Below the pieces are notes generated by a model. The model worked only from the letters and a program-made list of their open reading frames with translations, had not been told where the DNA came from and did not search any database. Below, piece by piece: positions 17,561 through 26,891 of a stretch of 64,000 nt of DNA. This DNA comes from Lachnospiraceae bacterium UBA3282 (lineage in GTDB: Bacteria; Bacillota; Clostridia; Lachnospirales; Lachnospiraceae): positions 29,524 through 93,523 of the forward strand of contig DETS01000011.1 in NCBI GenBank assembly GCA_002361735.1, in the 5' to 3' direction. The position numbers and the translations under genes are program-made. Positions within the stretch are counted from its first letter, which is position 1. Every line of letters begins with the position of its first letter.

Positions 17561-19111
17561 TTATGCCGTATAATCAACTGTGCTGCCGTTTGCCTGCATC
17601 ATCTCCACCGCGATCCGCTCCGAATCCTCGAGCGTATCCAGCTCTTCTTCCTCGAGCTCATCCAGGTTGATCCTGCGTGTGCCGTTCTTCTTTGCACTCT
17701 CATTACCCTGATCCGCCGCATCCTGTCCGTCGCCGTACTGCTCGCCGTAAGAATGGTTCGCAACGGTGACCTCAACGGCTTCCACCTTGATGCCCTGCTC
17801 CTCAAACTGCTGTTTCAACTGGATCATCTGGGTTTCCAGAACCGCTTTTACGCTTTCATTCTGCGCTGCAAACTGAGCCGTGATGACGCCGTCCTTCGCC
17901 GCGATCTGTACATGAACCGTGCCCAGGCTTGCGGGATGCAGCTGCATCTCCATCTCCTGTGTCTCAGGTTTTAAGTTAAACTTCATGTACTCCACGATCT
18001 GATCCATGATTTGATTCGTCTCGGGCTGCGTGTATACCGGCTGCTCCGCCGGTGCCTCCACCTCTGCGGTCTGACCCGTAAGGTGCTGCAACAGGGCGCC
18101 TCCTGCGGACTGCTCTCCCGCATGGGAACCCTCCTGCCCGTGATGCTCCTCGCCCATGCCGCTCTTTTTCGCGACCGGCTCGGTCTCAGGCGCCGTCTGT
18201 GTCACCTGCTCGCTCACGTGCTTCTCGCCGCTGGCATCGTCCACCGTCACTTTGATCTGTACCGTGCCGCCGTCCTTTGCCACGGATACCGCGTAATCCT
18301 TCATGCCTTCCACGCTCACCTCGGGTTCCTCACCCACGGGTGTCTGCACATCGGGCTGCAAGTCCTGTACGGGTTCCTCCTTCGCCTCGCTTAAATCCGC
18401 TACCAGCTTTTCCAGTTCCTCCGGTGTCAGCCCCAGTTCTTCCTGTAAGGCTCCCAGGGTCTCCTGCACCGATCCTAACAGCTGCTGCAGGTTGCCATAG
18501 AGGGTCTCATCCGTTACCAGCGTCAGCTCATCCGTGCTCTCCGAAAGCTGCAATAACAGCTGTTTCAGATTCGCGATATCAAAGAGATCCACTGCCGTAA
18601 GTCCCAAGACTTCCATGGCTTCCTCCACTTTTTCAAGCGGAATCTGCATCACGTCGACGATTTCGGCAACGAGCTCCTCTGCCGCCTTCTCCACAGTCTC
18701 CTGTGCGGCGGTGTCTGTTTCCTTGCCATCTTCTGTCCCGGTGATCGCTTCGCCCTTTTCTCCTTCGGCTGCCTTATCCTGCGTACCGTCCGCCGCAGTC
18801 TTTGCATCCTCGGGATTCTTGGTCCCGGCGGTCTGCTCTGTGCCTTCCTGCTTCGCCGCATCCTTCGGCTGCGCGGTTTCCTGCGCCTTCTCTGCAGTCG
18901 GCTGTGTCTTTTCCGCAGTCACCTGCACCGCCTGTTTCGACGTCTGTGCCTGTGCTGCCGCCTGAGATTTCTGCATTCCCGCAAGCTGATCGCCCATCTT
19001 AGTCATAAGCTTGTCGAAACGTTCCTGCACGAGCTCATCCGTTTTGGCAGAAGTCTGGCTGCCCTGCACTGTGCCAAATGGCGACAGGGCTTTTACATTG
19101 TCTACCGTCAT
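17561..19111 (-). CDS. fliK: FliK, hook-length control protein
   Basis: A 516-residue FliK. The N-terminal ruler region is low-complexity, rich in Ala, Gln, Glu and Thr. The C-terminal Flg_hook domain (about residues 365-455) has the recognisable LKPETQEMEMQLHPASLG and following beta strands. FliK measures hook length and triggers the FlhB specificity switch. Family identity rests on the C-terminal domain and position. The start is ATG at 19111, with GAAAGGAGG upstream. Confidence 0.92.
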   Translation of the reverse strand: MTVDNVKALSPFGTVQGSQTSAKTDELVQERFDKLMTKMGDQLAGMQKSQAAAQAQTSKQAVQVTAEKTQPTAEKAQETAQPKDAAKQEGTEQTAGTKNPEDAKTAADGTQDKAAEGEKGEAITGTEDGKETDTAAQETVEKAAEELVAEIVDVMQIPLEKVEEAMEVLGLTAVDLFDIANLKQLLLQLSESTDELTLVTDETLYGNLQQLLGSVQETLGALQEELGLTPEELEKLVADLSEAKEEPVQDLQPDVQTPVGEEPEVSVEGMKDYAVSVAKDGGTVQIKVTVDDASGEKHVSEQVTQTAPETEPVAKKSGMGEEHHGQEGSHAGEQSAGGALLQHLTGQTAEVEAPAEQPVYTQPETNQIMDQIVEYMKFNLKPETQEMEMQLHPASLGTVHVQIAAKDGVITAQFAAQNESVKAVLETQMIQLKQQFEEQGIKVEAVEVTVANHSYGEQYGDGQDAADQGNESAKKNGTRRINLDELEEEELDTLEDSERIAVEMMQANGSTVDYTA

Positions 19112-19295
19112 TCCTGCTCTTTCCTCCTTTCTGCAGTTTTCAAGGTACTGTAATGCTTTATATATAACGCGTGTTATTTTACGCGAAATATATCAAAGGT
19201 AACTCTCTTTGTTTATATCGGCACATTTGCACCGCCCATAAAGCGTTTTTTCTCAAACTCCAAAAATTACACCCGTTATATCACGGTATTGCACG
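19112..19295 (-). promoter_or_regulatory. fliK leader with sigma-28-like -10 element
   Basis: A 184-nt intergenic stretch. The minus strand contains GCCGATAT at 19215-19222, a full match to the sigma-D/FliA -10 consensus. The matching -35 (TAAA) is weak or absent at 15-16 nt. A 5-bp inverted repeat CGCGT/ACGCG lies further downstream. It may be a late-class promoter for fliK-flgD-flgE; a chance match is possible. Confidence 0.35.
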
Positions 19296-20186
19296 TTACA
19301 GATCCGGATCCATGATCCTGGTCAATCTGGCTGCCGTCTCCGCATCCATCACACCGAGGATAGCTCCCCGTTCCTTCGTGCCCATCTGATTGAGGATCTT
19401 TGCCGCCAGATCCAGATCGTCCGTCATCGCCTCGAAGATCTTCGCCGCCTGCACGGGCTCCATCTCCGCGTATGCCTGTGCGTAATTCTGAATCTGTTTA
19501 TCCGTCTCTATCTGTTCGATCACCTGCTTATACAGGTACTCCGCCGTGGTGGGATCCATGGTCTCGTAATACTTCTGATACTCCTCCACACCCGGACCGT
19601 TCTCGGCGTAGACCACTTCCTCGTAAAACTCTGTCTTGATCCGTTCAAACTCAATCTGCGCATCCTCGAAGGTCTGGAGCCTCTCGATCTCCGCCCGCAG
19701 TTCCGCCAGCTCCTCAGAGTCCACGGTGCTTGCCGCCTGCGCGTCCTCGAGCTGTAATTCCAATTCCTTGATATAATCCACTGCCTCCCGCAGGCTCGTG
19801 TAACCGCCATAGGATTCCTCGTCATCCGTCGTCACCGTCGTATCGGAGGGCAGGATCTTGTTGACCACAGGCACATCCTTTAAGACGGGCGCAAGCACGC
19901 CGGAACCGAAACCGCCTACGTCCAACTTGATCAGCAGGCAGAGGATCGCTACCCAGATCGCGACAATAACAACTGTTACTAAAAAGACGGAAACGCCGCC
20001 GCCCTCGTCGTCATCAAGCTGTGCTTCCTGCTCGGCGATTTCCTTCGCGCGCTGCTTTGCTTCTTTCTTCTGCGCCTTTCTGTCGCTCTTGATCTTATTG
20101 CGTTCGTCCTTTAATCTCTTTTTTTCCGCTTTTTTATCAATGGGCGGTTCCATCCCCATATTCATCGCTTCCGCTGCCATCTTCAT
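19296..20186 (-). CDS. MotE-like (YlxF) flagellar protein with MgtE-N-like domain
   Basis: About 296 residues: a highly charged Lys/Arg-rich N-terminal helix, one membrane segment, a coiled coil, and a C-terminal MgtE-N-like helical repeat (EPVQAAKIFEAM, DLAAKILNQMG, AARLTRIMDPDL). Proteins of this architecture between fliJ and fliK are annotated as MotE/YlxF and are linked to motor assembly. The longest frame begins at 20228, but AAAGGA stands before the ATGs at 20186 and 20180. I therefore use 20186, which still overlaps fliJ by 50 nt. Confidence 0.8.
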   Translation of the reverse strand: MKMAAEAMNMGMEPPIDKKAEKKRLKDERNKIKSDRKAQKKEAKQRAKEIAEQEAQLDDDEGGGVSVFLVTVVIVAIWVAILCLLIKLDVGGFGSGVLAPVLKDVPVVNKILPSDTTVTTDDEESYGGYTSLREAVDYIKELELQLEDAQAASTVDSEELAELRAEIERLQTFEDAQIEFERIKTEFYEEVVYAENGPGVEEYQKYYETMDPTTAEYLYKQVIEQIETDKQIQNYAQAYAEMEPVQAAKIFEAMTDDLDLAAKILNQMGTKERGAILGVMDAETAARLTRIMDPDL

Positions 20187-20634
20187 TTTCCTTTCCGCGC
20201 TGCCCGTAGGTGTAGCTCGTGAGCTCATCCACGACCTTGGCTTCTGCCTTCTTTTCTTCCTCTAAAAATTGAAGCAGTGCCTTTTCCTTTAACTTCTCGT
20301 GCATCTTGCGCTCCTGCATGATCTCTGTCAGCTTCTGTCTCGCAAGTTCCAATACCTCCGCCGCCCGCATCACTTCAAGCTGCTGCGCCGCGATCAGGTC
20401 GTCCATTACCATGAGGGCGTTGCGATTGTCCCGCAGATCGGTGACGCTTACCGATTTTTCCCGCAGCCGTCTGCCCTCCTCAAAATATGCTTCCTTTCTG
20501 TCGAACAGGATCTGCCGTTTTTCTTCCTCCTCCTGCAGGCGCATCTGCGCCCTGCCAACCTCCATCTTCGCCTGCGTCTCAAGCTGGTACTTGATATTCA
20601 GGATGCTCTGCATTCTGTACCGAAATTTCGCCAT
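20137..20634 (-). CDS. fliJ: FliJ, flagellar export ATPase stalk protein
   Basis: A 165-residue protein that is almost wholly coiled coil, beginning FRYRMQSILNIKYQLE as FliJ proteins do. FliJ acts like the gamma stalk in the FliI hexamer and helps couple it to FlhA. It follows fliI by 14 nt, and its 3' end overlaps the MotE-like gene. The last residues are Gly/Asp/Ser rich. Confidence 0.88.
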   Translation of the reverse strand: MAKFRYRMQSILNIKYQLETQAKMEVGRAQMRLQEEEEKRQILFDRKEAYFEEGRRLREKSVSVTDLRDNRNALMVMDDLIAAQQLEVMRAAEVLELARQKLTEIMQERKMHEKLKEKALLQFLEEEKKAEAKVVDELTSYTYGQRGKENEDGSGSDEYGDGTAH

Positions 20635-20648
20635 GACCGGTCACCTGT

Positions 20649-21971
20649 TTACTCCTCGTCCGCTTCCGCGAAAAGTTCTCTTAACATGTCCACGGCATCC
20701 GAATAATCATATTTAGAGTCCACATCCTGCATCAAAAACTCGTTTACCGCTTCGATTTTCTCGATCGCGTAGTCAATGTTTTTGTTGCTGCCGCTCTTGT
20801 AAGCGCCGATATTGATCAGATCTTCCGCCTCGTTATAGGTAGCGAGAACATTTTTCAGTTTTCCCGCCAGAGACTTATGCTCCTTATCCACGATCTGACT
20901 CATACATCTGGAGATGCTCTGTAAGACATCGATTGCCGGATAGTGGTTTTGGTGCGCCAGTTTTCTGTTCAGCATGATGTGACCGTCCAGAATACTTCTG
21001 GCGGTATCCGTGATCGGCTCGTTCATATCGTCGCCGTCCACCAGCACCGTGTAAAGTCCGGTGATGGACCCCACCGCCGCACAGCCCGCCCTCTCCAAAA
21101 GGCGCGGCATCTCCGAATACACACTGGGGGGATAGCCTCTTGACACCGGCGGTTCCCCACTGGCTAAGCCAATCTCCCTTTGTGCCATGGAAAAACGGGT
21201 CAGAGAGTCCATCATCAAAAGGACGTCCTTGCCCTGATCCCTGAAATACTCTGCGATCGCACAGGCAGTCTTTGCCGCCTTGTTTCTCTCGAGAGCCGAT
21301 TTGTCCGAAGTGGCAACCACCACCACAGAACGGCGCATACCTTCCTCGCCCAAGTCTCTCTCTACGAACTCGCGCACCTCACGCCCGCGCTCGCCGATGA
21401 GGGCGATGACATTGATATCCGCCTTTGTATTTCTCGCAAACATACCCATCAGCGTAGATTTTCCCACGCCGGAACCTGCAAAAATACCGATACGCTGTCC
21501 CTTTCCCACGGTCATCAGACCGTCGATGGCTTTTACGCCCAAGGGCAGCACTTCGTCAATGATCTTACGGCTCATGGCATCCGGCGGCTGCGCCTCCACA
21601 CTGTAGGGCACGCCCGGCAGATACTCGCCGTCGATCCTGCCGAGACCGTCGAGCACCTTACCCAAAAGATCCTCGCTGACCGGCACCGTCAGGGGATTGC
21701 CCGTGTTTTCCACGATACATCCCAGTCCGATTCCGTCCGTCTTATCACAGGGCATCAGGAGTGTTCTCTTGTCCTTGAAACCGACTACCTCCGCCGTGAT
21801 CGGCGGAAAATCACTCCCGACCGGATAAATCACGCACAGATCGCCAAGCTTCGCTTCCGGACCCGCGGATTCTATGGTGAGTCCCACGACATTTTCCACC
21901 CTGCCCTTTTTCTTAAAAAAGGTGTCGTCCTTTATGCTGCTGTATTTATAGTAATTGATCGCCGGATTCAT
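20649..21971 (-). CDS. fliI: FliI, flagellar export ATPase
   Basis: A 440-residue F1-beta-like ATPase with Walker A AGSGVGKST at about 165-173, the ALIGERGREV element and LLMMDSLTRFSMAQREI. FliI powers unfolding and chaperone release at the flagellar export gate. The frame opens at a TTG (21977), but the ATG at 21971 has GAAGGG about 6 nt upstream and is preferred. It follows fliH by 18 nt. Confidence 0.96.
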   Translation of the reverse strand: MNPAINYYKYSSIKDDTFFKKKGRVENVVGLTIESAGPEAKLGDLCVIYPVGSDFPPITAEVVGFKDKRTLLMPCDKTDGIGLGCIVENTGNPLTVPVSEDLLGKVLDGLGRIDGEYLPGVPYSVEAQPPDAMSRKIIDEVLPLGVKAIDGLMTVGKGQRIGIFAGSGVGKSTLMGMFARNTKADINVIALIGERGREVREFVERDLGEEGMRRSVVVVATSDKSALERNKAAKTACAIAEYFRDQGKDVLLMMDSLTRFSMAQREIGLASGEPPVSRGYPPSVYSEMPRLLERAGCAAVGSITGLYTVLVDGDDMNEPITDTARSILDGHIMLNRKLAHQNHYPAIDVLQSISRCMSQIVDKEHKSLAGKLKNVLATYNEAEDLINIGAYKSGSNKNIDYAIEKIEAVNEFLMQDVDSKYDYSDAVDMLRELFAEADEE

Positions 21972-21989
21972 CCTCAACCCTTCTCGATA

Positions 21990-22871
21990 CTAAACTTTTT
22001 CATAAGATAACACTTGTAATTTCTTAGTCAGCTCCTCCAACTGCGTCCCTACGCCGCAGTCAAAGATCCCGCCGTCCGTCTCGATCAGACAATCTCCCTT
22101 AGAGAGGGCGATATCCTCAATGATCTCGATGATACCGCGGCCGGCAACAGCCCCCTCCATCAGGGTCTGCTTCTGCATATTGACATGAGGGTAATCGTCC
22201 GCCGACACATGCACAATGAAGGTTCTGCTGCTCTCTACCTTTCGCAAAGTAGAATCGATCAGATGTACCAAAATGTCTCTGTTATCCATCAGATCCACGC
22301 CAAAGATATGGCTGTAGACATCCGTTATCGTCTCAATAAAGCGGGGTTCCAGATTTTCCAGCATCTCGTCGTACTCAGCTTCCAGCGCACGCCGCCTCTC
22401 AGCCAGCTCCTGCTTTAAGCCGTCCGCTTCCGCCATGCCTTGCCGGTAGCCTTCCTCGTACCCCTGCCTGTTCCCTTCTTCCACGGCGTCAGCCCGCATG
22501 GACATGCTCTGGCTGCGCGCCTCCTCAACGATCCGTCCCGCCTCGGCTTTCGCCTCCTCAATGATGGCTTGTGCCTGCTCCTCGATTTCCTCAAGACTCG
22601 GACCTGCAAGCTCCGCGGCTTTGATGACGCCGGATGCTCCCTCTCCGTCATCAAAGAGCGCGTCGATTTCTTCTCCGGCAATACCGCTCGTGAACTCCTC
22701 GTCGCCTTCGCCTTCCTCCTCGTCAAAGGATGGCAGGGCGGACGCATTGGCTCTGCGGAGATTCTCCCACTCCTCGATCCGCTCCGCAACGAGGGCATTG
22801 GAGTCGATCACGCATTTCTCCTCGCCATCCACTCTGACCCAACCGGCTTTATATAATGTTCTTGGCTTCAT
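21990..22871 (-). CDS. fliH: FliH, regulator of the export ATPase
   Basis: About 293 residues. A divergent N-terminal half rich in Glu/Ala includes a long coiled coil with Gly-spaced GxxxG-like steps (GYEEGYRQGMAEA). The C-terminal domain is of the V-type ATPase E-subunit class. FliH holds FliI at the C-ring. An ATG at 22871 follows the fliG stop by one base; the upstream TTG at 22913 would overlap fliG and is rejected. Confidence 0.9.
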   Translation of the reverse strand: MKPRTLYKAGWVRVDGEEKCVIDSNALVAERIEEWENLRRANASALPSFDEEEGEGDEEFTSGIAGEEIDALFDDGEGASGVIKAAELAGPSLEEIEEQAQAIIEEAKAEAGRIVEEARSQSMSMRADAVEEGNRQGYEEGYRQGMAEADGLKQELAERRRALEAEYDEMLENLEPRFIETITDVYSHIFGVDLMDNRDILVHLIDSTLRKVESSRTFIVHVSADDYPHVNMQKQTLMEGAVAGRGIIEIIEDIALSKGDCLIETDGGIFDCGVGTQLEELTKKLQVLSYEKV

Positions 22872-22872
22872 C

Positions 22873-23892
22873 TTAAACAATGATCTCGTCGCCTCCGCCT
22901 CTGGAGATAACAATTTCTGCAGCGTCTTCCAGTTTTCTGATGATATTTACGATCTTCTGCTGTGCTTCCTCCACGTCCTTCATACGGACAGGACCCATAA
23001 ACTCCATGTCCTCCTTGATCATGACCGCAAGACGCTTGGAGAGGTTATTGAAGATTGCATTCTGCACTTCTTCATTAGAGCCCTTGAGGGCAATCGCCAG
23101 ATCGGAATTATCCACATCACGCAGCACACGCTGAATCGCACGGTCGTCCAAAAGCAGGATATCCTCGAAGACGAACATCTTCTTTCTGATCTCGTCCGCC
23201 AGTTCCGGCTCCTCGATCTCCAATGTCTCCATGATATGCTTCTCTGTACCGCGGTCCACGGTATTTAAGATCTCTACGACAGCATCCACGCCGCCGATGA
23301 TCGTGTAATCCTGGTTTACCAGGGATGACAGTTTGGATTCCAATACTTTCTCCACTTCCTTGATCACGTCCGGACTGGTTCTGTCCATGACGGCAATACG
23401 CTTGGTAACATCCGCCTGTCTGTCCGGCGGAAGCGCGGAAACGATGATAGCCGCCTGACCGGGCGCTAAGTAGGATAAAATAAGGGCAATGGTCTGCGGA
23501 TGCTCGTCCTGAATAAAGTTTAAGAGCTGAGCCGCGTCCGCCTTTCTGACAAACTCGAACGGCTTTACCTGCAGGGACGCCGTCAGTTTGCCGATCACGT
23601 CCATCGCCTTCTCGGAACCAAAAGACTTTTCCAAAAGTTCTTTGGCGTAGTTGATGCCGCCCTCCGCGATATACTGCTGCGCCAGACATACCTGATAGAA
23701 CTCATTTACCACGCTGTCTTTGAGCTGCGGTGTAATGCTTCTGGTATTGGCGATCTCCAGAGTCAGTTCCTCCACCTCGTCCTCTTTTAAGTGCTTAAAG
23801 ATCGCTGCGGATTTCTCCGGTCCCAGAGCAATCATCAGGATAGCCGCTTTTTGAATGCCGCTTATCTTTTCATCGGTTGACTTGGCAGCCAT
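22873..23892 (-). CDS. fliG: FliG, motor switch/torque protein
   Basis: A 339-residue FliG with its three domains. The middle EHPQTIALILSYL (about residues 128-140) and the C-terminal torque helix, with charged residues around LLDDRAIQRVLRDVDNSDL, are intact. FliG binds the FliF ring and receives force from MotA. It is located between fliF and fliH in standard order. The start is ATG at 23892, with GGGGG upstream. Confidence 0.97.
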   Translation of the reverse strand: MAAKSTDEKISGIQKAAILMIALGPEKSAAIFKHLKEDEVEELTLEIANTRSITPQLKDSVVNEFYQVCLAQQYIAEGGINYAKELLEKSFGSEKAMDVIGKLTASLQVKPFEFVRKADAAQLLNFIQDEHPQTIALILSYLAPGQAAIIVSALPPDRQADVTKRIAVMDRTSPDVIKEVEKVLESKLSSLVNQDYTIIGGVDAVVEILNTVDRGTEKHIMETLEIEEPELADEIRKKMFVFEDILLLDDRAIQRVLRDVDNSDLAIALKGSNEEVQNAIFNNLSKRLAVMIKEDMEFMGPVRMKDVEEAQQKIVNIIRKLEDAAEIVISRGGGDEIIV

Positions 23893-23897
23893 TTATC

Positions 23898-25502
23898 TTA
23901 CCCCCAGTCCTCATTTAACCAGTTGCGCAGCAGATTCGCCGCCGCCTCCGGATTCTCTTCCACAAATTTATTGACAAGCCGTTTTTCTTCGGACTCGTTC
24001 TCGGAGGAGATTTCTTCTAACTGTACATTAGACTGCAAAAGCGTCTCCACGGACAGTTCTTCCTCTTCCTCCTCGTGCTTCTCGGTGCGCATACTCCTGA
24101 GTACCACAAAGGCTAAAAGCGCCAGGATCAGGATAATGAGCAGGATCTGTATGACATCCGTCGCCGTGATCGCGGAACCCTCCGCGTCAAAGAACAGATT
24201 TTCACTGTAGGCGATCAATGTGATCTTGTTTTCCGCAATCCCCGTAGCGTTCGATACGACCGTCAGGAAAGACTCGTCCAGTTCGATCCTGGTACGCTCC
24301 GCATTGTTGAGCTTATATTCCTCCCAGCTCACACCGTCCAAAAGCCCCTGCGCCTTTGCATCCTCCTCGCGGATCACGTTATAGCGAATCAGGGATGCCG
24401 CCAGAGAGGAAGCACCGTAATTGATCACGCCGGAGGGCGTCTCCGTGGTGGTAATCTCCTCATTCGGCAGATAGTCCCTGCTCTCCTCGCTCTGCGTGGA
24501 CTGGGACTTGTTATTATCTTCCATCACATAAGTGGTATCGTCGTCATTAGAGTCCGTTCCCGGCACGCCGCCGATTCCGCTGACATTCTCGGAATTAAAG
24601 ATATCCTCGTGGCTTAAGACACCCTGCGTCTGTCCTTCCGCCGGCGTATAGGTATGGGTCGTCTTTTTCTGGTTGGAGAAATCCAGCACCAGATTCGGAG
24701 AAACCTCTACATTATCAAACTCATTCGTGCCAAGGATCACCCGGCGTACATTGTTGATCAAATTCTTTTCCGCTTCACCCTTAACGGAAAGCTGGGCGTT
24801 TGCCAGACCGGAAGCGGAATAATTCTCGTCTCCCGTAAACAGCATATTGCCCTCTGTATCCAGAATGACAATATTATTCGTCGTCTTATTTCCCAGCGCC
24901 GTGGCGATTGCACGCGCCAAATAGGCCGCGTTCTCCTGCGAGAACTCGTCCTTTAATTCCAGCTGCACCCATGCGGAAGCTTCCTCCTCCTTAGCGATCA
25001 GCGTCCCGTCATCCTTCGGGATGTTCAGTTTGACGCGCGCTCTCTTGATCGCCGTAAACATGGAGAGGAAGTCGTTTGACAGCTGTTCTTCCAAATATTT
25101 GACATGTTTTTTCTGTTTATCGGACTCGGTCGTCGAAAAACTTCCGTCCGTCACATTCTCAATGCCGTAACCCGCCGCCTGAATATTGTTGGCGCCCAAC
25201 AGCAGATTCGCCCGTCCGATTTCCTCCGCTACAATGGAGACCGTCAGCCCGTCGTCCGTGATCTGGTAATGATAGCCGTCAGCTTCCAGAAGATCGCGCA
25301 CTTCCGCTGCTTCCTTTGTCGTCTCGCACTCCCGAAGCAGCACATATTTAGGTCTCGTGAGCATCGTCACGATGACTACGATCGCTATAATGAGCAGCGC
25401 CACCACGCTCACGATCAAAGTCTTCTGCTTCGCCGTAAAGCGGTTCCACCACTCCAGTATTCTATTTCCTAATTCCTTTAGTTTCTCAGCTATTCTTTCC
25501 AC
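23898..25502 (-). CDS. fliF: FliF, MS-ring protein
   Basis: A 534-residue FliF. The first membrane helix is at about 29-47, then the YscJ-type ring-building motifs, a disordered Ser/Glu/Asp-rich region, and a second membrane helix near 450-470. A C-terminal acidic FliG-binding tail ends NLLRNWLNEDWG. It nucleates the basal body. The start is GTG at 25502, with GGGGAGAG upstream and no better ATG nearby. Confidence 0.96.
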   Translation of the reverse strand: MERIAEKLKELGNRILEWWNRFTAKQKTLIVSVVALLIIAIVVIVTMLTRPKYVLLRECETTKEAAEVRDLLEADGYHYQITDDGLTVSIVAEEIGRANLLLGANNIQAAGYGIENVTDGSFSTTESDKQKKHVKYLEEQLSNDFLSMFTAIKRARVKLNIPKDDGTLIAKEEEASAWVQLELKDEFSQENAAYLARAIATALGNKTTNNIVILDTEGNMLFTGDENYSASGLANAQLSVKGEAEKNLINNVRRVILGTNEFDNVEVSPNLVLDFSNQKKTTHTYTPAEGQTQGVLSHEDIFNSENVSGIGGVPGTDSNDDDTTYVMEDNNKSQSTQSEESRDYLPNEEITTTETPSGVINYGASSLAASLIRYNVIREEDAKAQGLLDGVSWEEYKLNNAERTRIELDESFLTVVSNATGIAENKITLIAYSENLFFDAEGSAITATDVIQILLIILILALLAFVVLRSMRTEKHEEEEEELSVETLLQSNVQLEEISSENESEEKRLVNKFVEENPEAAANLLRNWLNEDWG

Positions 25503-25546
25503 AGTAACTCTCTCCCCTTCGGCATCCCGTACTTACAGGCAAAAAA

Positions 25547-25873
25547 CTAGACCTGCATCTGGATCAGCTCCTTATAAGCCTCCAGAAGCTTGTCCCTGAT
25601 CGCCACCGTGTACTGTAGCGCCGTGGAAGCTTTCTGTAGAGCGATGGTAAGGTCGTGCGTATTCTCCGTCTCGCCCAGCGACCATTTGATCTCCTCATTC
25701 TCCGCATCCGACAGATAGCTGTTCGTCGTGTGCAGATTGTCGATCGCCGTATGTAACATCGCATCAAAACCGTTCTCCCGGTAATCCTCGATCTTTGTGG
25801 TGGGCGCCGCCTTTGCCGCGTCCCGGATCACTCCCGAGGAGACGTTATATAATTCTGTGATATCCAAAGCCAT
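25547..25873 (-). CDS. fliE: FliE, MS-ring/rod junction protein
   Basis: About 108 residues with the FliE C-terminal signature (ASTALQYTVAIRDKLLEAYKEL). FliE joins the MS ring to the rod. GGAGG lies 8 nt before the ATG at 25873, which gives the usual MALDI start. The in-frame ATG at 25888 lacks a Shine-Dalgarno and is rejected. It sits between flgC and fliF. Confidence 0.93.
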   Translation of the reverse strand: MALDITELYNVSSGVIRDAAKAAPTTKIEDYRENGFDAMLHTAIDNLHTTNSYLSDAENEEIKWSLGETENTHDLTIALQKASTALQYTVAIRDKLLEAYKELIQMQV

Positions 25874-25916
25874 CTCTGTTTCCTCCATAATTCCGCGTTA
25901 CAGAATAATCATCACG

Positions 25917-26363
25917 TTAGCTATTCAGTATATTAAGCCCCATGGTCGCTATGTTCTTGCTCGCCGAAAACGCGGTGCCGTTCGCCTGATAGGCGCGGGA
26001 AGCGTCGATCAGGTTCGTAAACTCCGTGATGATGTTGACATTGGGATACATCACATAGCCGTTTTCATCCGCATCGGGGTGGGAAGGGTCGTAAACCATA
26101 TTTCCCTCCGTCTCCGTGTCCTCGTAGACGCCCGTTACCTTTACGCCCGAGCCCGAATAGCGGTCCCGTTCTTTTCTGAGTACCTGATGAAAGGGCGTCT
26201 GGGAGTTTTTCTCCTCAAACACCACGATCTTTCTGCGGTAGGGCGTGCCGTCCTCTGTCCTCGTCGTATTCGCGTTTGCCACGTTCTGGGAGATCGTGTC
26301 CATACGGAAACGCTCCGCCGTCATGCCGCTCGCGTTAATATCAAATGCACTGAACATTGACAT
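25917..26363 (-). CDS. flgC: FlgC, proximal rod protein
   Basis: A 148-residue rod protein. It has the N-terminal flagellar rod motif (FDINASGMTAERFRMD and following ISQNVANANTT) and a C-terminal coiled end with VNIITEFTNLIDASRAYQAN. It assembles with FlgB and FlgF/FlgG. AGGAGG precedes the ATG at 26363. It lies between flgB and fliE. Confidence 0.95.
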   Translation of the reverse strand: MSMFSAFDINASGMTAERFRMDTISQNVANANTTRTEDGTPYRRKIVVFEEKNSQTPFHQVLRKERDRYSGSGVKVTGVYEDTETEGNMVYDPSHPDADENGYVMYPNVNIITEFTNLIDASRAYQANGTAFSASKNIATMGLNILNS

Positions 26364-26402
26364 CTGTCTTTCCTCCTAAAATTGGAAATTCTTCTCATGT
26401 AG

Positions 26403-26801
26403 TTATTTCATGACTGTCTGTAAATTCTTAAATTCCTGCAGCGTGCTCTGGTAGAGTCCCTGATAAACCACCTGGTTTTTTGCCGAATAGACGCCTTCTG
26501 TGTCAGGATCCACATTATTGCCGTCTATGCGGTAAGAATAGCCGGAGTAGTCCGTATAAGTAATGGGATTTAAGCGATTCATCTTCAGATCCCCGACCTT
26601 TGCATCCATGGACTTATAGCGGGAATGCCGAAGCGCCTTGGCAAGCTGAACCTCAAAATTCACATCCTGCCTCTTATAGCCGGGTGTATCCGCATTCGCT
26701 ATATTGTTGGAAATCGCCTCGTTTCTGAGCCAGGAAGCGTCCATCGCCTTATCCAGCACATTCACATAGTCAAAAACATTCGTATTCAACAGTGAGCTCA
26801 T
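26403..26801 (-). CDS. flgB: FlgB, proximal rod protein and first gene of the flagellar operon
   Basis: About 132 residues with the rod-protein motif ISNNIANADTPGYKRQDV near residues 29-46. AAGGAG stands 7 nt before the ATG at 26801; the longer frame to 26840 is rejected because it would run into the promoter region. It is the first flagellar gene downstream of the promoter at 26839-26866. Confidence 0.95.
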   Translation of the reverse strand: MSSLLNTNVFDYVNVLDKAMDASWLRNEAISNNIANADTPGYKRQDVNFEVQLAKALRHSRYKSMDAKVGDLKMNRLNPITYTDYSGYSYRIDGNNVDPDTEGVYSAKNQVVYQGLYQSTLQEFKNLQTVMK

Positions 26802-26838
26802 AGTCACACTCCTTCCACAATAATAGAGTCCATATTTC

Positions 26839-26866
26839 ATTATAAATAAAATACAAAAAATTACAA
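26839..26866 (-). promoter_or_regulatory. Sigma-A-type promoter of the flagellar superoperon
   Basis: On the minus strand -35 TTGTAA (26861-26866) is 16 nt from a perfect -10 TATAAT (26839-26844). The predicted start of transcription is about 30 nt before flgB. The surrounding region is very AT-rich. No sigma-28 pattern is visible here, so basal expression is probably by the housekeeping sigma factor. Confidence 0.7.
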
Positions 26867-26891
26867 GTTTTTTCTCAACAAAACCAAAAAC

